A DNA stretch of 64,000 bases from an uncultured Chloroflexota bacterium. Its GTDB lineage: Bacteria; Chloroflexota; Anaerolineae; Aggregatilineales; Phototrophicaceae. The notes beneath the pieces are model-generated. The model was not told the origin of the DNA and did no database searches. It saw only the letters and a program-made list of their open reading frames with translations. This document shows positions 53,561 through 62,625 of the stretch, piece by piece. Both the position numbers and the translations under genes were made by a program. Positions within the stretch are counted from its first letter, which is position 1; each line of letters opens with the position of its first letter. The stretch lies in the NCBI GenBank assembly GCA_937974245.1, contig CALJKV010000108.1, positions 10,293 to 74,292 of the forward strand. Reading direction: 5' to 3'.

Positions 53561-55144
53561 ATGTCACCACGCCGTTCGATTGTCCTGTTAAGCCTGATCC
53601 TGCTGCTGGCCTTCGGGCTGCGACTCGTCAATCTGGGTGGGCGCAGCCTGTGGTATGACGAATCCTTCGCCGTACTGTTCGCTGAAAAAGGGCTGGACTC
53701 GATGCTCTATGGCACGCTGACCCCGGTGGCAGGCGGCGCGGCGGATATTCACCCCCTGTTGTACTACACCACCCTGAATATGTGGATGAACCTGTTCGGG
53801 CAAGAACCGTTCACGGTGCGCCTGTGGAGCGTTTTGCTGGGCGTGGCGACGGTGACGCTGCTGTATCTCGTAGGGCGCGACCTGTTCGGGGAGAACACCG
53901 GGCTGGCGGCGGCGTTGATTACGGCGATTGCGCCTTTTCACGTGCAGTATTCACAGGAAACGCGCATGTACGCTTTGGTGGGGCTGCTGCTGCTGGCGGC
54001 GACATGGTGTTTCGTGCGCGGGATGCGACCCTCACCCCTAACCCCTCTCCCTCAGGGCGAGGGGAACGGGCCACCCCTACAGGAAAACAAATCAACTGTC
54101 GGAGATTATGGCTGGTGGCTGGCCTTCGGCGTGCTGGCGGGGCTTGCGATGTACACCCAACAGTTGGCTGTTTTCTACCTTGCGGCGCTGGCGGTTGTGC
54201 CTTTATGGCGGCGGGACGGGGCGCTGCTGCGGCGGGTCGCCCTGGGAACAGGTGTGTCGCTGCTGGTCTATCTGCCCTGGCTGGTGAATCTGCCGGGACA
54301 GTTCGCCAAAGTGCGCTCATACTACTGGCTGTCACCGCCCTCCCCGGCGCGTCCCCTGCTGACAATGCGTTCATTCCTGGTGGTCAACCTGGATATACCC
54401 GCCTCTGGCTCGATGATTGCGTTCCTGGGGGCGTTGTTTATCGCCCTGTTCCTGGCGGTGCAGGTCGTGTTCTATCTGCGGCGGCGCAAACGCGATGATC
54501 GGGGGGCGCTGCTGCTGGTATTGTGGCTGGCTGCTACCCCGGCGATATTCATGTGGCTGGTTTCCCAGGTGCAGCCGGTCTACCTGGAACGGGCACTGCT
54601 GCCCTCGGCGCTCATGCTGTACCTGGTGTTGGCGTGGCTGTTCACGCGAGGTGGCCTGCCGCGTCCGATCAGCGTGGTAATCGCCGGTGTCGGCCTGCTG
54701 CTGGCCGTCATTGGTCTTTATTACCAGTACACCTGGGATACCTTTCCCAACTCGCCCTTTCCGACAGCGGTAGACTATATCCGCGATCACTGGCAGGCAG
54801 GCGATGTGGTGATCCACCAGAACAAGCTGACAGCCCTGCCAATGATTTACTACGGACGTGACCTGCAACAGCGTTTCCTGGCGGATAAACCAGGGAGCAG
54901 CGAGGACACGCTGGCGCTGCCCACACAGGAGTCGCTGGGGCTGCTGGCAGACGCAGCGATAGCGGACGCGGCGGGCGATGCGCGTCGGGTGTGGTGGGTG
55001 AGCTTCGACTTCGCCGGGGCGCAGTATGCCCGTGCCGGACGCCCGGAGTACCAGAACGCGGCAGACTGGCTGGCGGCACAATATACCGGAGGCGAGCCGG
55101 TGAGCTGGAATGACCTGGTGGTGGTGCTGGAAACAAGGCGGTAG
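53561..55144 (+). CDS. GT39-like polytopic glycosyltransferase
   Basis: A 527-residue membrane protein (from the ATG at 53561; an upstream GTG at 53507 has no clear ribosome-binding site). It has the features of the ArnT/PMT superfamily: WYDESF with catalytic acidic residues D33/E34, DIHPLLYY with D62, and QETRMYAL near 132. About 10-12 helices are expected. Such enzymes move a sugar from a polyprenyl-phosphate carrier to a lipid or protein outside the membrane. Residues about 157-181 (SPLTPLPQGEGN and flanks) are a translated palindromic repeat placed in a loop between helices. It starts a run of three membrane-protein genes. Confidence 0.82.
   Translation: MSPRRSIVLLSLILLLAFGLRLVNLGGRSLWYDESFAVLFAEKGLDSMLYGTLTPVAGGAADIHPLLYYTTLNMWMNLFGQEPFTVRLWSVLLGVATVTLLYLVGRDLFGENTGLAAALITAIAPFHVQYSQETRMYALVGLLLLAATWCFVRGMRPSPLTPLPQGEGNGPPLQENKSTVGDYGWWLAFGVLAGLAMYTQQLAVFYLAALAVVPLWRRDGALLRRVALGTGVSLLVYLPWLVNLPGQFAKVRSYYWLSPPSPARPLLTMRSFLVVNLDIPASGSMIAFLGALFIALFLAVQVVFYLRRRKRDDRGALLLVLWLAATPAIFMWLVSQVQPVYLERALLPSALMLYLVLAWLFTRGGLPRPISVVIAGVGLLLAVIGLYYQYTWDTFPNSPFPTAVDYIRDHWQAGDVVIHQNKLTALPMIYYGRDLQQRFLADKPGSSEDTLALPTQESLGLLADAAIADAAGDARRVWWVSFDFAGAQYARAGRPEYQNAADWLAAQYTGGEPVSWNDLVVVLETRR
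54029..54085. repeat. Palindromic insert within the GT39-like gene
   Basis: The DNA contains CCCCTC (54042-54047) and GAGGGG (54059-54064) in a C/G-rich palindromic unit starting with CCTCACCCCT, like the ends of the elements at 18324 and 58310. It is translated in frame as SPLTPLPQGEGN, a peptide that often betrays translated repeats. Confidence 0.65.
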
Positions 55145-55207
55145 AGTCGTGCTGGGCTGACGGCTGATAACTGAAAACGAACCACTGATGACTCCAATGG
55201 GGGATGA

Positions 55208-56428
55208 ATGACACGTCAGGCACAAATCGGGCTGCTGCTGGTCGTGGTGGTGGCGCTGTTCGCCATCGTGACGGTGTTGACACATAACGTGTTCACCGCG
55301 CCGTATCCGGGAATGAATGATTTTATGTCCCGCTGGGAAGGGGCGCGTTCCTACTGGCAGGATGGTCTGAATCCCTATGGTGATGAGGCCAGCCTGAGTA
55401 TTCAGGAACGCATCTACGGGCGTCCGGTGGTGGAAGGCGAAGACCCCGGTTATTTCGCCTATCCGTTTTACACCGTATTCCCGCTGTGGCCGCTGGTGCA
55501 GGCCGATTATGCCTGGGGGTCGGCGGTCTGGATGACGCTGCTGCAGGGCTGCCTGATCGCGGCCTTCTTCCTGCTGCTCAATCTCTTCGGGTGGAAGCCT
55601 GCCCCCTGGCTGCTGGGGCTGTTGGTACTGTGGACGCTGGCCTTTTACTACGCGGCACGGGGGCTGATCCTGGGACAGCCGGGAATCCCGGTATATTTCC
55701 TGGAAATCCTGACGCTGTGGGCGCTGTTCCGGCGGCGGGATGGGCTGGCGGGGGTTGCGCTGGCGTTTTCCACCATCAAGCCACAGATGGGCTACCTCAT
55801 CGTACCGTTCCTGCTGCTGTGGGGGCTGCGCGAACGGCGCTGGCGTTTCGTGGGTGTCTTCGCCGGGGTGCTGACGGCACTGATGGCGGCCTCGTTCCTG
55901 CTGCAACCGTCATGGCTAGGTGATTGGTTGGCTCAGCTTGGCGGCTATTCATCCTACACCGCGCTTGGTTCGCCAGTCTGGATTATCATGGAGTACTACC
56001 TGGGACTGGGGAGCGCGGGCGAGTGGGCAGCGAATCTGCTACTCTACGGGGCGCTGCTGTGGGTCTGGTACGACGTGCTGTGGGGGCGGAAGCATGAGCG
56101 TTTCCTGTGGGCGGCGGCGCTGACCCTGACCATCACGCACCTTGTTGCGCCACGCACGGCCACGCCGCATTACATCGTGTTTACCTTGCCGCTGGTGTTC
56201 TACTTCCAGCAAATCACCCGGAATAACCGGCGAGGCGGGAGTTTGTGGGTGGCGCTGATTCTGCTGGCGCTGCTGGTCATCCCCTGGATGCACTTCCTGC
56301 TGACAGTGGACGGTGAATTCGAACATCCTGCCGTGTACCTGCCGTTGCCATTCCTGATACTGGCGCTGTTGTGGTTCACGCGGCGGTTGTGGTGGCGGGA
56401 ATCCCCCAGAATCGCGGTGGAATCATGA
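55208..56428 (+). CDS. GT87-like (DUF2029) polytopic membrane protein
   Basis: A 406-residue protein with about 9-11 hydrophobic helices. The N-terminal loop DFMSRWEGARSYWQDGLNPYGDEA and the QPGIPVYFLEILTLWALFRRRDGLAGVALAFSTIKPQ region match the GT87/DUF2029 group, whose characterised members are polyprenyl-phosphate-dependent mannosyltransferases; only landmark residues are cited. It may extend or anchor a glycan in the envelope. The gene follows the GT39-like gene by 63 nt and overlaps the next start by four bases (ATGA). Confidence 0.75.
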   Translation: MTRQAQIGLLLVVVVALFAIVTVLTHNVFTAPYPGMNDFMSRWEGARSYWQDGLNPYGDEASLSIQERIYGRPVVEGEDPGYFAYPFYTVFPLWPLVQADYAWGSAVWMTLLQGCLIAAFFLLLNLFGWKPAPWLLGLLVLWTLAFYYAARGLILGQPGIPVYFLEILTLWALFRRRDGLAGVALAFSTIKPQMGYLIVPFLLLWGLRERRWRFVGVFAGVLTALMAASFLLQPSWLGDWLAQLGGYSSYTALGSPVWIIMEYYLGLGSAGEWAANLLLYGALLWVWYDVLWGRKHERFLWAAALTLTITHLVAPRTATPHYIVFTLPLVFYFQQITRNNRRGGSLWVALILLALLVIPWMHFLLTVDGEFEHPAVYLPLPFLILALLWFTRRLWWRESPRIAVES

Positions 56429-58251
56429 GGCGATTTCCCCTTTCGGTCTGGGTTTTCGCGCTGGCACTGGCGGTGTTCACTAGCCTGCCGTATTTGGCCG
56501 GAGAAGCCAGCACGCCCCCCGGTTGGACATACAGTGGGGCCGCACCAGTTCCAGTAGGGGCGCAGGTGGACTTTAACAGCCATCTTGCCAAAATGTGGCA
56601 GGGCTACCGGGGCGCGTGGGATTATCACCTGCTGTTCACCCACGAAGCGCACCCCGGTCTGCCGCTGGTGCAGGGGTTTTACGTGGCGCTGGGGGCACTG
56701 GCGCGACTGATTCCCTTCAGCCTGCCCGCAGTCTACCACATCGCCCGTTTTGCGCTGACGGTGGGTATGGCGCTGGCGGTGTGGGCCTTCACCGGGCGCT
56801 TTTTCGAGCGACCACGAGAGCGCTGGCTGGGGCTGTTGTTTGGCACAGTCGTTACCGGGGTGAGTTGGGCGCTGCTGGCGCTTGACCCGGCGGGGGCGGC
56901 GCAGGTTTCGCCCATTGAGTTCTGGCTGATTGATGCCTATAACCCGCTTGGTGCGCTGTACATGCCACACTTCGCGGCGGCGGTCATTTTGCAGATTGTC
57001 GCGTTCCTCGCGTTCGAGGCGTGGGTGGATGACAGCAAGCGACCACATCGGGTCGCCCCTACGCCTTCTCTCGCAACGGATGTAGGGGCGCACGGCGGTG
57101 CGCCTGTATCAGAAAACCAATCTGTTGTAGGGGAGGGTCTGAGACCCTCCTCTACGCCTCCTATCTCAACGGATGTAGGGGCGCAATATATCGCGCTCGC
57201 ACCGGGCAATAAACCCCGTTCAGGTGGCGTAAACGTAAACCTCATCATTCTCACCCTGGCGCTGGCGGCGGAGAGCCTGATTCAGCCGTATGTGATTCTG
57301 CTGGTCGTGCCGCTGCTCGGCATCCTGGCGGCGTACCATGTCTTCAACACACATAAACTCACGCTGCGGCGGGCGCTGTGGCTGGTGATTCCGCTGGGGG
57401 TTCACGCTGCGCTGGTCGGCTACCAGTACCTTGTCCTGAGTGGCGACCCGGTGTGGGCGGCCTTCACCGGGCAGAATGTCACGCTTTCCCCTTCGGTGAC
57501 GTACTACCTGCTCGGCTACCTGCCGTTTATCATCCCGGCGGCGGCGGGACTGCGGCGGTTCATGATGAGCGAGTCTGATGATCGCTGGTGGCTGCCGCTG
57601 TTATGGGTCGGGCTGGTGGCCGGGCTGCTGTATGCCCCCTTCCCGACGCAGCGCCGCTACCTGCTCGGCGTGCAGACGCCGCTGGCGGTGATCGCCGCTT
57701 ACGGCTGGTCGCGGGCGGTACTGCCCCGCTTGCATCCCCGCCTGCGACTGGTGACGACGGCGCTGTATTTTGTGATTGCCGGAATCGCATTTATCGGACT
57801 GGTGCTGGTGAATGTGGTGAGCCTCTCGGAGCCGTATAACGCCTATCCACCAACGGTCTTTTATGATGCGGACGAAACGGCGGCGTATGACTGGCTGATT
57901 GAAAACCGGAACAGTCCCGACGAACTGGTGCTGACCACCGCTGATGAAAACGGGCACGGCAGCGGCGGGCGACTGGTGGCGGCTACCGGGCAGCGCGTCT
58001 ATCTGGGGCATTGGATTGAGACGGTGGATTACACCGGGAAGATTGCCCAGGTACGGCGCTTCTACGACCCGGCCACACCCGACTTGTGGCGGCGTGACTT
58101 CCTGCGGGAAACTGGCACGGTGTACGTGTGGTACGATGGCTATACCCGTGAGATGGGGGATTGGAATCCCTACGAAGCCGGCTATCTGGACCCGGTTCAC
58201 AGCTCGGTGCTGGTGACGATTTTCCGCGCGCATCTCGATACGGGTGAGTAG
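56425..58251 (+). CDS. Polytopic membrane protein with in-frame palindromic inserts
   Basis: A 608-residue protein with about 10-12 hydrophobic helices and a C-terminal soluble domain of about 120 residues (DADETAAYDWLIENR, DELVLTTADENGHGSGGRL). It resembles the glycosyltransferase-C superfamily by layout, but the usual acidic loop motif is not clear. Residues about 205-265 between two helices are Pro/Gly-rich and encoded by three palindromic units in series; they are probably a tolerated insertion in a loop. The ATG at 56425 overlaps the stop of the GT87-like gene, so the two proteins are coupled. The exact function is unknown. Confidence 0.68.
   Translation: MRRFPLSVWVFALALAVFTSLPYLAGEASTPPGWTYSGAAPVPVGAQVDFNSHLAKMWQGYRGAWDYHLLFTHEAHPGLPLVQGFYVALGALARLIPFSLPAVYHIARFALTVGMALAVWAFTGRFFERPRERWLGLLFGTVVTGVSWALLALDPAGAAQVSPIEFWLIDAYNPLGALYMPHFAAAVILQIVAFLAFEAWVDDSKRPHRVAPTPSLATDVGAHGGAPVSENQSVVGEGLRPSSTPPISTDVGAQYIALAPGNKPRSGGVNVNLIILTLALAAESLIQPYVILLVVPLLGILAAYHVFNTHKLTLRRALWLVIPLGVHAALVGYQYLVLSGDPVWAAFTGQNVTLSPSVTYYLLGYLPFIIPAAAGLRRFMMSESDDRWWLPLLWVGLVAGLLYAPFPTQRRYLLGVQTPLAVIAAYGWSRAVLPRLHPRLRLVTTALYFVIAGIAFIGLVLVNVVSLSEPYNAYPPTVFYDADETAAYDWLIENRNSPDELVLTTADENGHGSGGRLVAATGQRVYLGHWIETVDYTGKIAQVRRFYDPATPDLWRRDFLRETGTVYVWYDGYTREMGDWNPYEAGYLDPVHSSVLVTIFRAHLDTGE
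57045..57205. repeat. Cluster of palindromic repeats inside a coding region
   Basis: CAACGGATGTAGGGGCGCA occurs at 57074-57092 and again at 57167-57185 (93 bp apart, in frame). Between and after these lie three palindromes: GCGCACGGCGGTGCGCC, the GGGGAGGGTCTGAGACC unit at 57130-57152 and the GGGGCGCAATATATCGCGC unit at 57179-57197. The last two have near-identical relatives acting as terminators at 8587 and 39170. Confidence 0.8.
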
Positions 58252-58309
58252 GTCATTCTTGATGCCGGAATTGTGGTGATCTATCGGGTACAATAGGAGT
58301 GAATAATCA

Positions 58310-58393
58310 ACCTCACCCCTACTCGCTACGCTCGTTTTCCCTTCTCCAAATTGGAGAGGGGAGGGAGAACCGCAGGTTCGGAAGGGGTGAGGT
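58310..58393. repeat. Dispersed palindromic element (ACCTCACCCC family), copy 2
   Basis: The ends ACCTCACCCCT and AGGGGTGAGGT are perfect inverted repeats with an inner stem around TCTCCAA/TTGGAGA. In reverse orientation it aligns with the element at 18324-18397. It lies between the membrane-protein run and the DHH-CBS-CCA gene, where it could also act as a terminator. Confidence 0.75.
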
Positions 58394-58444
58394 CAGAAAA
58401 AACGATTTGACCAACTAGCACAATTGTAAAGTGCCAACCTCACC

Positions 58445-61057
58445 ATGAAAATCATTCTCACACACGATAACGCGGATTTTGACGCAGTGGCGGCGCTGCT
58501 GGCGGCCTGGAAACTCGACCCGGACGCCGTCCCCATCCTGCCGGAACGGTTAAACCAGAACGTTGCCGGGTTTATGACGCTCTATGAGGGCGGGCTGCCG
58601 TTTACGCTCCAGCATGACTTCAAGCCTAACACCATTACGCATATCACACTGGTGGATACACAGCGCCCGGTGAAAGTGAAGGGGCTTGACCTGGAAGCGC
58701 CGATGCACATTATTGACCATCACCCGCTTTCTCGTGAACTGCTCCCTAACCAGACGTTTGTCTACGAGCCGGTGGGTGCGACGACGACAATCCTGGTGGA
58801 ACAGATCAAGGCGCAGGGTATCCGGCTGAATACACTGGAAGCCACGCTGCTCATCCTGGGCATTTATGAGGATACCGGCTCGCTGCTTTACGGCACGACG
58901 ACCCCCCGCGACATTCAGGCTGCGGGCTGGCTATTGGAGCAGCAGGCGGCGCTGGATACCGTCCGGCGGTTTCTCTCTCCCGCGCTGAACGACGAGCAGC
59001 AAGCACTTTATGAACTGCTGATCGCCACCGCCGAAAACCGCACGATTCAGGGGCATGTGATTACCGTCGGCGTGGCGGCCAGCGAGACATATATCTCACA
59101 GATCAGCAGTGTGGCGCACCGCCTGCGGGATACGCTGGAAACAACGGCACTTTTCGTGGTGGTTGATATGCCCGGCGGTATCCAGATGGTATGCCGTTCG
59201 AGCAGCGACGGGGTGGATGTGGGCGAAATCGCCCGCGTATTCGGTGGCGGCGGCCATACCCGCGCTGCTGCCGCCGCGATTTACGATAAGAAACTGGATG
59301 ATGTTGTAGGCCAGCTCTGGGAGGAGCTGTTCCAACGGATTCGCCCGGCGGCCCGCGTTGCTGATCTGATGTCCTATAGCGTCCAGACGATCCAGGCCGG
59401 GCGGCGCATCGCGGATGAACTCACCCGGCTTCGGCAGATCGGCCATGAGGGCTATCCGGTGATTGAAGAGGGCAAGGTGGTCGGCTTGCTCACCCGGCGC
59501 GATGTAGACCGTGTCCTGGGCTACGGCATGGAGGAAATCACTGTCCGCGAGATTATGAGCGGCGGCGCGGTGACGCTCACCCCGGATGACTCGGTGATAA
59601 CGCTCGAACAGCGCATGGTAAACAGCGGCTGGGGGCAGATTCCGGTGGTAGATGCCGCCGGGAAACTGCTGGGGATTGTCACCCGTACCGACCTGATTAA
59701 ACACTGGGCGCAGACACACCCGGCAGCGCCCCAGGCGGAGAACAAAATCCCCAAAGGGCTGATTGCTCAGGTGCAGGGCGCGGCGATTTCAACGCTGGTG
59801 AACATTATCCTGGATTACGCCCAGGAAAGCAGCGCCAGCGTATTCATGGTAGGTGGCGCAGTGCGTGACCTGCTGTTGCGGCGGCGCAACCTCGACCTGG
59901 ATTTTGTGATTGAAGGCAACGCCATCCAACTGGCGGAGTCGCTGCGGGACCTGTTCGGCGGCACGGTCAGCAGCTTCCAGCCGTTTGGCACGGCCAAGTG
60001 GAAGCTGGATGAGCAGGTGGCGACCAATATGAAGGTTTCGCCGGATGACCTGCCGCATCATATTGACTTCGCCACCGCCCGTAACGAATTTTACGAACAT
60101 CCCACCGCGCTGCCGACCATCTACCACAGTTCGATCAAGCTCGATTTACAGCGGCGTGACTTCACCATCAACACGCTGGCCGTGCAACTCAGTCCGCGCC
60201 CGGCGATGGGGCGCATTCTCGATTTCTACGGCGGACTCCACGACCTGCAAGGCCGGTTGATTCGCGTATTGCACAGTCTGAGCTTTGTAGACGACCCAAC
60301 CCGCATTTTACGGGCGGTGCGCTTTGAACACCGGCTGGGCTTCACAGTAGAGCCGCGCACGGCGGAACTCATCGAGACGGCGCTGCCGATGCTGGGGCGT
60401 ATCACCGGAGAACGGGTACGAAATGAGTTGGCCTTATTGTTCAAGGAAGATACGCCGGAAAATGCCCTGCTGACGTTGCATGAAATCGGGGCGCTCAAGG
60501 CTATTCACCCGGCTTTTGTGGTAGATGAAGCGATTGCCGCCCGCTTTGAGCGGGTGCGTACCGCCGAATCACCCTGGCCGCTGGCCGCCGAACGGCATGA
60601 CCTGTACTGGCACGCCATCGCCTGCGCGATTCCGCTGGAAAAACTGCCCGGACTGTGTAACCGGCTGGTGTTGGGGCAAACCCTCTCGCAGTCGGTGATA
60701 GACGCGGCACAGTTGGTGCAGCAGGCCGACTACCTGGCAAACCCGGCGCTGCGCCCCAGCCAGATAGTCGCGTACCTCGTCAGCTTGAGTGAGACAGCGC
60801 TGTTCATTGGCTGGTTGTTTATCGAGCCGGAAACTGCCCGTGAGCGCATTCAGCGCTATATGCTGGAATGGCGGAGTCTTCAGCCGGAAACCAGCGGCCA
60901 CACGCTGCGCGAGATGGGGCTGAAACCCGGCCCATGCTACGCCCGCATCCTCAGTCGCCTGCGTGCCGGGCGACTCGACGGCGAAATCACCACCAGCGAA
61001 CAGGAACGGCATCTGGTCGCCAGCATGGTGCGCGAGGAAGATATTTGCGAGGAGTAG
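58445..61057 (+). CDS. DHH-CBS-tRNA nucleotidyltransferase fusion protein
   Basis: An 870-residue protein in three parts. Residues 1-305 are a DHH phosphoesterase (HDNADFDA at 7-14, IDHHP near 90, and the DHHA1 motif GGGGHTRAAAA near 270). Residues about 310-430 are a CBS pair (VADLMSYSV, TRRDVDRV, IMSGGAVTL, TRTDLIKH). From about 450 it is a class II poly(A)/CCA nucleotidyltransferase (GGAVRDLLLRRRNLDLDFV, RRDFTINTLAV, DDPTRILRAVRFEHR). This architecture is known; some members add only part of the CCA tail, and the DHH part could act as a nuclease. No second CCA gene is visible here. It is separated from the next gene, on the other strand, by one base. Confidence 0.92.
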   Translation: MKIILTHDNADFDAVAALLAAWKLDPDAVPILPERLNQNVAGFMTLYEGGLPFTLQHDFKPNTITHITLVDTQRPVKVKGLDLEAPMHIIDHHPLSRELLPNQTFVYEPVGATTTILVEQIKAQGIRLNTLEATLLILGIYEDTGSLLYGTTTPRDIQAAGWLLEQQAALDTVRRFLSPALNDEQQALYELLIATAENRTIQGHVITVGVAASETYISQISSVAHRLRDTLETTALFVVVDMPGGIQMVCRSSSDGVDVGEIARVFGGGGHTRAAAAAIYDKKLDDVVGQLWEELFQRIRPAARVADLMSYSVQTIQAGRRIADELTRLRQIGHEGYPVIEEGKVVGLLTRRDVDRVLGYGMEEITVREIMSGGAVTLTPDDSVITLEQRMVNSGWGQIPVVDAAGKLLGIVTRTDLIKHWAQTHPAAPQAENKIPKGLIAQVQGAAISTLVNIILDYAQESSASVFMVGGAVRDLLLRRRNLDLDFVIEGNAIQLAESLRDLFGGTVSSFQPFGTAKWKLDEQVATNMKVSPDDLPHHIDFATARNEFYEHPTALPTIYHSSIKLDLQRRDFTINTLAVQLSPRPAMGRILDFYGGLHDLQGRLIRVLHSLSFVDDPTRILRAVRFEHRLGFTVEPRTAELIETALPMLGRITGERVRNELALLFKEDTPENALLTLHEIGALKAIHPAFVVDEAIAARFERVRTAESPWPLAAERHDLYWHAIACAIPLEKLPGLCNRLVLGQTLSQSVIDAAQLVQQADYLANPALRPSQIVAYLVSLSETALFIGWLFIEPETARERIQRYMLEWRSLQPETSGHTLREMGLKPGPCYARILSRLRAGRLDGEITTSEQERHLVASMVREEDICEE

Positions 61058-61058
61058 C

Positions 61059-61781
61059 CTACCCCCGCGCCCAGGCGACCTCGAACCACTGGTCGAGAAG
61101 CTGTTCGGTGTAGCCGATGTCGCGCAGATACCCCCGGCATTCGTCCGCCGTCGCGCCTTGCTGCTTCCAGTGTGGCACGCGCTTGACCATCGTTTCCACC
61201 CGTTCGCGCGGGGTGATAATCCAGGTGTGGGGCGGCACTGCGCCGAACGAAATCACCTTCAGGTCAGCAATGGCCTGGGCGTCCTTGTAGTAGGGAGCGA
61301 TAAAAATCACTTCCCGCGCCCCGTATTCCTCCGAACACAGGATTTTTTGCACAAAGCGGGCGGTTTCGCCCAGGTCAATCAGGTCTTCGATGATGCCGAC
61401 AGTATGCCCGCGCACATCAATCGAAAGCGGCTGGACAATCTGCGGGTGGTCGAGCGGCTGGCCGGGGCCGTAATAGCACTTGACGCCAAACGTGCCAAAC
61501 TCCACCGCCGGGAGCGACTCATCGGCGCAGTGGGTGATGTAATCCTGGAGCAGCACGCCCGGCAGCAGCGCACCCATCGTAATCATCACCATTTTGCGCA
61601 TAGCGTGTTCGGTGTGGACGTGTTCCCGCTGATAGTCGAAGACCCGCGCCGCCAGCCACGAGATCATCATGTGTTCGGCGTAGTCCGGGATATACAGGAA
61701 TTTCAGCCGGTCATGGGGCAGGGTGACGCCTTCCGGCTGCTTCCAGTAGTCTAAATCACGAAAATCCTTGTCGCTGTTCAT
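61059..61781 (-). CDS. Phosphoribosyltransferase-like protein
   Basis: The 240-residue protein has a type I phosphoribosyltransferase core: VGIIEDLIDLGETA (about 128-141) corresponds to the PRPP-binding loop with its acidic pair (E132, D133), and MVMITMGALLPG (about 65-76) to the earlier strand and loop. The usual DDxxxTG is replaced by EDLIDLGET, so Thr141-type contacts may differ. The N-terminal 55 and C-terminal 65 residues are extra. Purine-base PRTs are the nearest functional class, but the substrate is uncertain. Confidence 0.68.
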   Translation of the reverse strand: MNSDKDFRDLDYWKQPEGVTLPHDRLKFLYIPDYAEHMMISWLAARVFDYQREHVHTEHAMRKMVMITMGALLPGVLLQDYITHCADESLPAVEFGTFGVKCYYGPGQPLDHPQIVQPLSIDVRGHTVGIIEDLIDLGETARFVQKILCSEEYGAREVIFIAPYYKDAQAIADLKVISFGAVPPHTWIITPRERVETMVKRVPHWKQQGATADECRGYLRDIGYTEQLLDQWFEVAWARG

Positions 61782-61872
61782 GGGGGGAATCCTGGAATAT
61801 CTCCATTACGGATGGATGATAGCCGACAGGACAGGCTGTGTAAACGGTGATTTATCGGCGGCGCGGGCTGTG

Positions 61873-62169
61873 TTACTCATCCTTGGCAAACAGCCGCGCA
61901 AAACCCGGATACGCCCGCAGTGGGATGAGTTCAAAGCGGATCAGCCCGGCGGCGACGAATGGCAGCGTCCCCAGGTGCGCCCCCGCCTCATCCACCGAGT
62001 CACATTCGAGTATCAGTACGGCCTCGGTTTTATCGGTGCGGAAATACAGTTCACGGATAACCCCCTGCTGGTACAGTTCCCAGGCGCGGCGGGCTTCGGC
62101 CTGCCCCAGGCGCTCGAAGGCAGCGGCCTCCGCCCCCGGCTGCTCGTGTTCCAGCGCGATAATTTTCAT
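61873..62169 (-). CDS. Small dimeric alpha/beta-barrel-like protein
   Basis: The 98-residue product, from the ATG at 62169, follows the muconolactone-isomerase/YciI-like pattern (MKIIALEHE, ELYFRTDKTEAVLILECDSVDEAGAHL, LPFVAAGLIRFELIPL). Such proteins fold as dimeric ferredoxin-like barrels and bind small ligands; many have no known role. A much longer in-frame ORF exists upstream, but it lacks this family relation and overlaps a plus-strand gene, so I take the short form. Confidence 0.7.
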   Translation of the reverse strand: MKIIALEHEQPGAEAAAFERLGQAEARRAWELYQQGVIRELYFRTDKTEAVLILECDSVDEAGAHLGTLPFVAAGLIRFELIPLRAYPGFARLFAKDE

Positions 62170-62274
62170 GGAAAGTATCCTTAGTCCATCATACCTGGAT
62201 GGCGGGCAAGCAAAATACGATTTGGGTAAAATATGATCCCATGATCGCATGTGTTGGCAAAAGAATGGTGAATT

Positions 62275-62625
62275 ATGCACCAGATTCGCTGGACAATCCC
62301 GAAAATTCGCAGCCGCCGCCAGTTGACCCAACCGCTGGCGGATGCCCTGGCCGAGAAACTCGCCAACGACATTCATGCCTGGACGAAGCCGAACGGCCTG
62401 AGCCTGATGAATGCCCGCAAGTTGATAGACACCTATGGCTACACGGCGGTGGGGAAGGGGCTGGCAAACCTGCGAGCCAGGGTCGAGCGTGACCCGGACG
62501 CCGTGCGTTCCCGTGCCGGGCTGCTCATCACGATTGTTCGGGGCTACTGGAAGCAGGCGCACCAGGACGAACGCACCATCCAGTTCGAACCGGTCAAGCC
62601 GAGACGGAGTAGGCGGGGGAAATAG
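62275..62625 (+). CDS. Small basic protein of unknown function
   Basis: The 116-residue product is basic and helical (LTQPLADALAEKLANDI, NARKLIDTYGYTAVGKGLANLRARVERDPDAVRSRAGLLI cited as landmarks), ending in PRRSRRGK. The pattern recalls C-terminal parts of replication or nucleic-acid-binding proteins, but no family is certain. It is divergent from the barrel-like gene. It is the last gene before composition changes to AT-rich. Confidence 0.55.
   Translation: MHQIRWTIPKIRSRRQLTQPLADALAEKLANDIHAWTKPNGLSLMNARKLIDTYGYTAVGKGLANLRARVERDPDAVRSRAGLLITIVRGYWKQAHQDERTIQFEPVKPRRSRRGK

Noticed and set aside
54371..55906. 511-residue minus-strand ORF opposite the glycosyltransferase genes
   Set aside because: It is Gln/His/Arg-rich with no domain pattern, as expected for an antisense shadow of a GC-rich membrane-protein gene.
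56200..57093. 297-residue minus-strand ORF
   Set aside because: Antisense to two convincing polytopic membrane protein genes that overlap by ATGA; no protein-like motifs.
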